Assembly (NCBI GenBank): GCA_002373505.1
Contig: DFKE01000015.1
Span: 78,789 to 142,788 of the forward strand
Length of the DNA: 64,000 bases
Source: Bacteroidales bacterium UBA3653
GTDB taxonomy: Bacteria; Bacteroidota; Bacteroidia; Bacteroidales; Paludibacteraceae
Direction of reading: 5' to 3'
In this document: positions 59,392-64,000 of the stretch, piece after piece
How positions within the stretch are numbered: position 1 is the stretch's first letter
Layout: each line of letters opens with the position of its first letter
Position numbers and translations under genes: made by a program
The notes under the pieces: model-generated
The model's database searches: none
Seen by the model: the letters and a program-made list of their open reading frames with translations, nothing else
Told to the model about the DNA's origin: nothing

Positions 59392-61101
59392 ATGGCTGAC
59401 CTTTTGAAATATCTGCCTACAACCCGTAAAGAGACGGATTTGCGCGGCTGGGATGAAGTGGACATTGTCTTCTTCACCGGCGATGCGTATATCGATCACC
59501 CTTCTTTCGGTGCAGCGGTGTTAGGGCGGGTACTGGAGGCTGCCGGATACCGCGTAGCGATTGTACCGCAACCGGACTGGCATGGGGATTTCAGGGATTT
59601 CAAGAAGTTCGGACGTCCGAGACTCTATTTCGCTGTTTCGGCAGGCTCAATGGATTCAATGGTCAATCATTACACTGCCGCCAAACGCAAGCGATCCGAC
59701 GACGCCTATACGCCAGAGGGGCGACCCGGAGCAAGACCGGACTATTGTACGATTACGTACTGTCGGATATTGAAGCAACTCTATCCCGATGTGCCGATTG
59801 TGATAGGAGGAATAGAAGCCTCCATGCGCCGCTTGACCCATTACGACTACTGGCAAGACAAACTGATGCCCTCTATCCTCGTGGACAGCGGTGCCGACCT
59901 CCTCGTATATGGCATGGGGGAGCAGGCGATGACAGAGATCGCGAAGAAAATAGAAAGTCGGATGCCGGAAGCCGGAAGAATTTCTATTCATGATGTTCCG
60001 CAGACAGCCTACCTGACATCCGACAAAAGTGAGATTCCGGCTGAGGCTATTATGCTGTCTGGTCATGAGGAGGCTTTGCGGGACAAGCGCAAACATGCGG
60101 AGAACTTCCGGCTGATAGAGATAGAGTCCAATAAGATTTACCAAACGACACTCGTTCAGCCGGTGGGCAGACAATGGGTGGTAGTCAATCCTTCTTATCC
60201 GCCGATTACGACCGAGCAGTTGGATGCGATTTATGACCTGCCATATACATACACACCGCACCCGAAATACAAGGACAAGCATATCCCTGCCTATGAAATG
60301 ATCAAATGGTCGGTGTGTATGCACCGCGGTTGTTTCGGCGGTTGCTCGTTCTGTACGATCTCCGCCCACCAAGGCAAACAGATCGTGAGCCGTAGCAAGG
60401 AGTCGATCCTGCGCCAGATCGAGCGGTTGAGCCAATTGCCGGACTGGCATGGCGTGATCTCCGATCTGGGAGGACCTTCGGCGAATATGTACGGTATGCA
60501 CGGAAAAGACAGGTCTCTATGCGAGAAATGCGCCCGTCCCAGTTGTCTGCAACCCGCTATTTGCAAGAACCTCAATCAAGACTTTGGCCCGATTCTTGAT
60601 ATATACAAGACTGTGGACAAGCTGCCGTATGTAAAACATGCTTTTGTGGGTTCAGGGATCCGATATGACCTGATGAGCGAACCTTATGCCCGCCAACTCA
60701 TCACCCGCCATGTGTCCGGACGGCTCAAAGTGGCGCCGGAGCACTCATCAGACAATGTGCTGAAGATAATGCGGAAACCGAGTTGGGCCAACTACCTGCG
60801 ATTCAGAGAACTCTTCCTGCGGATCAACAAGGAAGCGGGAATGAACCAACAGTTGATCCCTTATTTCATCTCCTCCCATCCCGGGTGTACCAAACGCGAC
60901 ATGGCATTGCTGGCGGAGGAAACGAAAAAAATGCACTACCGGCCGGAGCAGGTTCAGGATTTCACGCCTACGCCCATGACCCTCTCCACCACCATGTTTT
61001 ACACTGGAATCGACCCCTACACGCGCGAACCTATATATGTCGCGCGTACGCCCGAGGAAAAAAAGCAACAGAACCAGTACTTTTTCTGGTACAAAAAGTA
61101 A
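59392..61101 (+). CDS. YgiQ-family radical SAM protein
   Basis: 569 residues. The N-terminal DUF3369-like/B12-type Rossmann part (LGRVLEAAGYRVAIVPQPDW, about 43-62) is followed by SAGSMDSMVNHYTAAKRKRSD. The radical-SAM cluster is CFGGCSFC (about 315-322, CxxxCxxC), and VAPEHSSDNVLKIMRKP is near 445. The C-terminus (YTREPIYVAR) is conserved in YgiQ. It binds a 4Fe-4S cluster and SAM; its physiological reaction is not established. Cytosolic. It follows dnaX by 6 nt. Confidence 0.92.
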   Translation: MADLLKYLPTTRKETDLRGWDEVDIVFFTGDAYIDHPSFGAAVLGRVLEAAGYRVAIVPQPDWHGDFRDFKKFGRPRLYFAVSAGSMDSMVNHYTAAKRKRSDDAYTPEGRPGARPDYCTITYCRILKQLYPDVPIVIGGIEASMRRLTHYDYWQDKLMPSILVDSGADLLVYGMGEQAMTEIAKKIESRMPEAGRISIHDVPQTAYLTSDKSEIPAEAIMLSGHEEALRDKRKHAENFRLIEIESNKIYQTTLVQPVGRQWVVVNPSYPPITTEQLDAIYDLPYTYTPHPKYKDKHIPAYEMIKWSVCMHRGCFGGCSFCTISAHQGKQIVSRSKESILRQIERLSQLPDWHGVISDLGGPSANMYGMHGKDRSLCEKCARPSCLQPAICKNLNQDFGPILDIYKTVDKLPYVKHAFVGSGIRYDLMSEPYARQLITRHVSGRLKVAPEHSSDNVLKIMRKPSWANYLRFRELFLRINKEAGMNQQLIPYFISSHPGCTKRDMALLAEETKKMHYRPEQVQDFTPTPMTLSTTMFYTGIDPYTREPIYVARTPEEKKQQNQYFFWYKK

Positions 61102-61163
61102 TTGTGCCTTAACGGCTAAGAAATAATTGACCCAAGAATAAATGATCAAACAGATATAGATTT

Positions 61164-62129
61164 ATGGCGAAGAAGTATCGTATAAACCCAGAAACGCTAC
61201 AACTAGAGCGCATAGAGCACGGTCTGCGCTATTGGCTGCGCAGGTCCGGCGGATATATTATCGGAGGTATCTGCCTCGGAGTTATTTTCTTCTATGTTTT
61301 TCTCTATTTCTTCCCTTCGCCTCGCGAAGCGTCGCTGATGCAGTATAACAAGAACCTGACGGCGGAAATGGAGGTGCTGAGTAAGCAGGTGGACCAGATG
61401 CAGATCGTTCTTTCTGACCTCTCGCAGCGCGATGACAACCTCTATCGTGCTATCCTCGGAGCGGAGCCGATTCCTCTGTCTGTACGCATGGGTGCTACCC
61501 AGCAGATCAATTACTATGACTCTCTGGCGCACATGACCAATACGCAACTGGCCGCCGACCTGCAGCGCAAAATAGACGTGCTGGAGAAGGAGTTGTATGT
61601 CCAGGCACGGTCCTATGACGAGATTCTGGATCTGGAGAAGAAACAAGAGACCCGCATGGAGAATATACCCGCCATCCAGCCGGTGCTGAACAAAGATCTC
61701 AAACACATGGCCTCGGGCTACGGCTGGCGTGTAGATCCTGTTTATCACATACGGCGTTTCCATGAAGGAATGGATTTCTCCGCACCGGTCGGAACGGATA
61801 TCTTTGCTACCGGAAACGGAGTCGTCACCTATGCCGGATGGCGGCAAGGATACGGCGAGACGGTAGAGATAGACCACGGCTTTAATTATGCTACACTCTA
61901 TGCCCATTGCTCCAAAATAAAGGTCAGAGTAGGGCAGAAAGTGAAACGGGGAGAGGTTATCGCTCTGGTAGGAAACACCGGCAAATCCACCGGTCCGCAT
62001 GTGCACTACGAAGTGCATTATCTGGGCAGGCCGATCGACCCGAGAAACTATTATTTCTATGATCTCAGTCCGGAGGACTACGACAAGATGCTGCAAATGT
62101 CCTCCAATATGGGAAAAATGATGGATTAA
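61164..62129 (+). CDS. M23-family metallopeptidase (LytM-like)
   Basis: 321 residues. One N-terminal membrane helix (about 31-51, SGGYIIGGICLGVIFFYVF), a periplasmic coiled coil (about 60-170) and a LytM domain (about 190-295) with zinc ligands in FHEGMDFSAP and GPHVHYEVHY. The overall architecture is that of cell-wall-anchored M23 peptidases found next to division or alanyl-tRNA-synthetase genes in Bacteroidota. With intact HxxxD and HxH motifs it is probably an active peptidoglycan endopeptidase. Followed by a bidirectional terminator. Confidence 0.92.
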   Translation: MAKKYRINPETLQLERIEHGLRYWLRRSGGYIIGGICLGVIFFYVFLYFFPSPREASLMQYNKNLTAEMEVLSKQVDQMQIVLSDLSQRDDNLYRAILGAEPIPLSVRMGATQQINYYDSLAHMTNTQLAADLQRKIDVLEKELYVQARSYDEILDLEKKQETRMENIPAIQPVLNKDLKHMASGYGWRVDPVYHIRRFHEGMDFSAPVGTDIFATGNGVVTYAGWRQGYGETVEIDHGFNYATLYAHCSKIKVRVGQKVKRGEVIALVGNTGKSTGPHVHYEVHYLGRPIDPRNYYFYDLSPEDYDKMLQMSSNMGKMMD

Positions 62130-62130
62130 A

Positions 62131-62165
62131 AAACAGACCCCTCCGAATTGGAGGGGTCTTCTATA
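62131..62165. terminator. Bidirectional terminator
   Basis: Stem AGACCCCTCC-GAATT-GGAGGGGTCT. On the minus strand it is followed by GTTTTTT, which ends the Crp/Fnr gene. On the + strand the tail is only TTCTAT. Confidence 0.85.
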
Positions 62166-62170
62166 GGTGG

Positions 62171-62869
62171 CTATCCTAAACGGGATACTCTCGCCAACTC
62201 TTTCTCGTTGAGAATACTGATATGCCGTCCGTTAATGGCAATCAAGCCTTCTTGCGCAAACTGGCTGAGCGTACGGATCGCATTGCTGGTTGTCATATTA
62301 CTCATGTTCGCCAGATCCTCGCGGGGAAGTAACATGGCTAAGGTCCGTCCGTCCTCTTCATAGCCGTAGTTATGAACGAGGTGCAACAGACTCTCCGCCA
62401 GACGGCCGCGGATATGTTTCTGAGTCAGATTCACGGTCTGGATCTCCGATATCGCCAGATCCTGCGCCATCATCCGCATTACTTCATAGCAGAAAGCACC
62501 ATTTTCGCGCACCAGACGGGTAAACTCTTCGCGGCTCAAACGGTAAACCACGCAATCTTCAAAAGCACTCGCATTGGAGTTGTAAGCTCCGTTAGCGATA
62601 CATGCGCGGTAGCCGTATATATCGTATGGCTTGAGCAAGCGGATGATCTGTTGCCGCTGACCGATCCCCTCTTTGTAAATACGTACTTTACCGCTGAGCA
62701 ACATGCCCATATGCGTCGATTCTTCACCGTCAAAATGAATCATCTCGTTCTTTGCATAATGAACAATCTCAACCGTGCTGTTAATACGTTCACGCTCTGC
62801 GCCGCTTAGTGTATCCCAGATGGGGTTTAATTCCCATAACGGGGCGAAATGATCTTCTTCGTGTTTCAT
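62171..62869 (-). CDS. Crp/Fnr-family transcriptional regulator
   Basis: 232 residues from ATG 62869; the extension to 62911 is in the leader. The cyclic-nucleotide-binding-like barrel is at about 20-130 (ESTHMGMLLSGKVRIYKEG). A dimer helix follows, then the Crp HTH (about 160-225; RLAESLLHLVHNYGYEEDG, then LPREDLANMSNMTTSNAIRTLS). No N-terminal Cys cluster of the Fnr type is seen. The effector is unknown. It is divergent from gcvP, a possible target. The leader has direct repeats CGTTTCGGTACGTTTCG (62870-62888), a possible autoregulatory site. Confidence 0.88.
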   Translation of the reverse strand: MKHEEDHFAPLWELNPIWDTLSGAERERINSTVEIVHYAKNEMIHFDGEESTHMGMLLSGKVRIYKEGIGQRQQIIRLLKPYDIYGYRACIANGAYNSNASAFEDCVVYRLSREEFTRLVRENGAFCYEVMRMMAQDLAISEIQTVNLTQKHIRGRLAESLLHLVHNYGYEEDGRTLAMLLPREDLANMSNMTTSNAIRTLSQFAQEGLIAINGRHISILNEKELARVSRLG

Positions 62870-62897
62870 ACGTTTCGGTACGTTTCGAAATATGATG

Positions 62898-62929
62898 CAA
62901 AGATAATACATTTATTTTATATGTGCAAA
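62898..62929 (-). promoter_or_regulatory. Promoter of the Crp/Fnr gene
   Basis: TTTGCACATATA (-33) and TATCTTTG (-7, 62898-62905) on the minus strand. Confidence 0.75.
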
Positions 62930-62975
62930 TAAATTTATGTTTTTTAGCATATTTTGTATTTATGGCCTCTTTTTC

Positions 62976-63006
62976 TTGCGTATGTCATGTTTTTTTAGTA
63001 ATTTTG
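62976..63006 (+). promoter_or_regulatory. Extended promoter of gcvP
   Basis: TTGCGTATGTCA (-33 region) and TAATTTTG (-7, 62999-63006), 29 nt before the start codon. Confidence 0.82.
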
Positions 63007-63035
63007 CAGCGCAAAATTGTAATAAACGAATCTTT

Positions 63036-64000
63036 ATGAAGGAGAATTATTTGGAGTCCCGTCATATCGGGCTCACCCCCGAAGACGAAAAACACATGTT
63101 GGCCGCTATCGGCGCTGAGTCGGTTGAGGCGCTCATTAAGGAGACAATGCCGGCGGATATACTGTTGCCGGAGCCTATTGAGTTGGAGCAGCCGCTTACC
63201 GAGCAAACGCATCTCGAGATCGCTGAGGCGGTGCTGAACACCAATGTGTCGGCGCGTTCGTATATCGGTCGCGGATGGTATGGTACTATTACGCCGGCTG
63301 TGATCCGACGCAATATATTGGAGAATCCGGTGTGGTACACTTCCTATACCCCCTATCAGGCGGAGGTCAGCCAAGGCCGCCTGGAGGCGCTCTTCGTCTT
63401 CCAGACCATGATATCGGACCTGACAGGTCTTCCTTTGGCTAACTGTTCGTTGCTCGATGAGGCTACGGCAGCGGCGGAGGCTGTTACTATGATGCGGAAC
63501 CTCCGTTCGCGTGACCAGGTGAAAGCCGATGTCCGCAAGGTCTTTGTGGACGGGAAAATATGGCCGAATACGCTGTCTGTCCTCCGTACGCGGGCTGCGG
63601 GACAAGGCATTGACATCGTCACCGGGTCATACGCGGACTTCAGACCGGATAATTCTTTCTTCGGCGCACTCGTCCAGTGGCCTAACAGCGATGGCTCGAT
63701 CGAGGAATACGATGCATTCATAGACGATTGTCACGCCGCGGGCCTCAAAGTGACGGTTGTAGCGGACCTCATGGCGTTGGCGTTGCTCAAGCCGCTGGAT
63801 GCGGATATCATGTGTGGCACGGCGCAGCGTTTCGGACTGCCTATGGGATTCGGAGGACCTACTGCCGGATATATGGCTACACGCGATGAATACAAGCGCG
63901 AGATGCCCGGACGTATTATCGGTCTGAGTAAAGACAAATACGACCATCCCGCTTTCCGTCTGGCGCTCCAGACCCGTGAGCAGCATATCAAACGCGAACG
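63036..64000 (+). CDS. gcvP: Glycine dehydrogenase (decarboxylating), P-protein, 3' end outside window
   Basis: The frame is open from ATG 63036 to the window end, giving 321 residues of the roughly 950 expected. The start ESRHIGLTPEDEKHMLAAIG is the typical P-protein N-terminus. RSYIGRGWYGTITPAVIRRN, then NPVWYTSYTPYQAEVSQGRLE (about 80-115) and SLLDEATAAAEAVTM (about 135) are conserved, as is GLPMGFGGPTAGYMATRDE (about 267). It is the PLP enzyme of the glycine cleavage system, decarboxylating glycine and passing the aminomethyl group to the H protein. No stop is reached and the PLP lysine lies beyond the window. Confidence 0.95.
   Translation, partial: MKENYLESRHIGLTPEDEKHMLAAIGAESVEALIKETMPADILLPEPIELEQPLTEQTHLEIAEAVLNTNVSARSYIGRGWYGTITPAVIRRNILENPVWYTSYTPYQAEVSQGRLEALFVFQTMISDLTGLPLANCSLLDEATAAAEAVTMMRNLRSRDQVKADVRKVFVDGKIWPNTLSVLRTRAAGQGIDIVTGSYADFRPDNSFFGALVQWPNSDGSIEEYDAFIDDCHAAGLKVTVVADLMALALLKPLDADIMCGTAQRFGLPMGFGGPTAGYMATRDEYKREMPGRIIGLSKDKYDHPAFRLALQTREQHIKRE

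Noticed and set aside
1..64000. tRNA, tmRNA or rRNA genes
   Set aside because: Reading both strands I found no GTTCGAATC-type T-loop with matching acceptor stem and no conserved rRNA words. A tRNAscan run would settle this.

Overview
The window reads as chromosomal DNA of a member of the Bacteroidota, most likely an uncultured or gut/rumen-type Bacteroidales. The evidence is: the Bacteroidota promoter (about -33 TTG/TTTG, -7 TAnnTTTG) before nearly every transcription unit on both strands; weak Shine-Dalgarno use; an OMP_b-brl_3-type outer-membrane receptor; TPR-histidine-kinase and TPR-HTH regulators; imelysin and DUF1111 lipoproteins; and surface proteins with InlB/Listeria-Bacteroides repeats and a shared short C-terminal tail. 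The family cannot be fixed from the sequence. I recognise no rRNA, tRNA or CRISPR array.

Layout. 0-5.5 kb: 3' part of a large InlB-repeat surface protein, a TPR sensor kinase and a NarL-type response regulator. 5.5-13.9 kb: accessory region on the minus strand. It holds an array of short hairpins, a run of small orphan genes, an HNH endonuclease gene with a structured leader, a coiled-coil orphan, and a restriction-modification operon (HindVP-like endonuclease, C5 methyltransferase, DUF4238 protein). A decayed ATPase stub follows. 14-18 kb: a phosphate module, with a Na/Pi cotransporter preceded by an unannotated 39-aa membrane peptide, divergent from a PhoB/PhoR-like pair, and Pho-box-like 11-bp repeats between them. 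18.2-20.8 kb: a translationally coupled HTH regulator, AbiEii-type nucleotidyltransferase and metallophosphoesterase. 20.8-30 kb: outer-membrane receptor plus lipoprotein, TPR-HTH regulator, glycosyltransferase plus DUF2238, and DUF1295.

29-35 kb: an RND efflux operon in which permease and outer-membrane factor are one 1505-aa reading frame joined by an inserted repeat. 35-44 kb: an AsmA-like protein and a ScdA/hemerythrin-LuxR regulator divergent from a porin-imelysin-dihaem oxidoreductase-CcsA operon, then a PAQR protein. 44.6-62.1 kb: a long co-directional run (HPF, lipoprotein, two pectinesterase-like proteins, AspT/YidE transporter, MATE, second RND pair, phosphopantetheinyl transferase, dnaX, YgiQ, M23 peptidase). 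62.2-64 kb: a Crp/Fnr regulator divergent from gcvP, which runs off the window.

Two themes cut across the window. First, several families of short repeats fill intergenic gaps and also lie in frame inside genes. One is a palindromic element around CTCCCTTGAGGGGAG; others are low-complexity tracts such as GTGAAAAGTGAAAGG, TTTCGACTTTTGAC, AATTGAGAATTGAG and AAATGGTAAATG. Second, regulatory architecture is unusually legible: an extended promoter (TTGCgTATGTcA), a three-copy leader-RNA hairpin family, Pho-box-like repeats, and dyads between divergent regulators and their likely targets.
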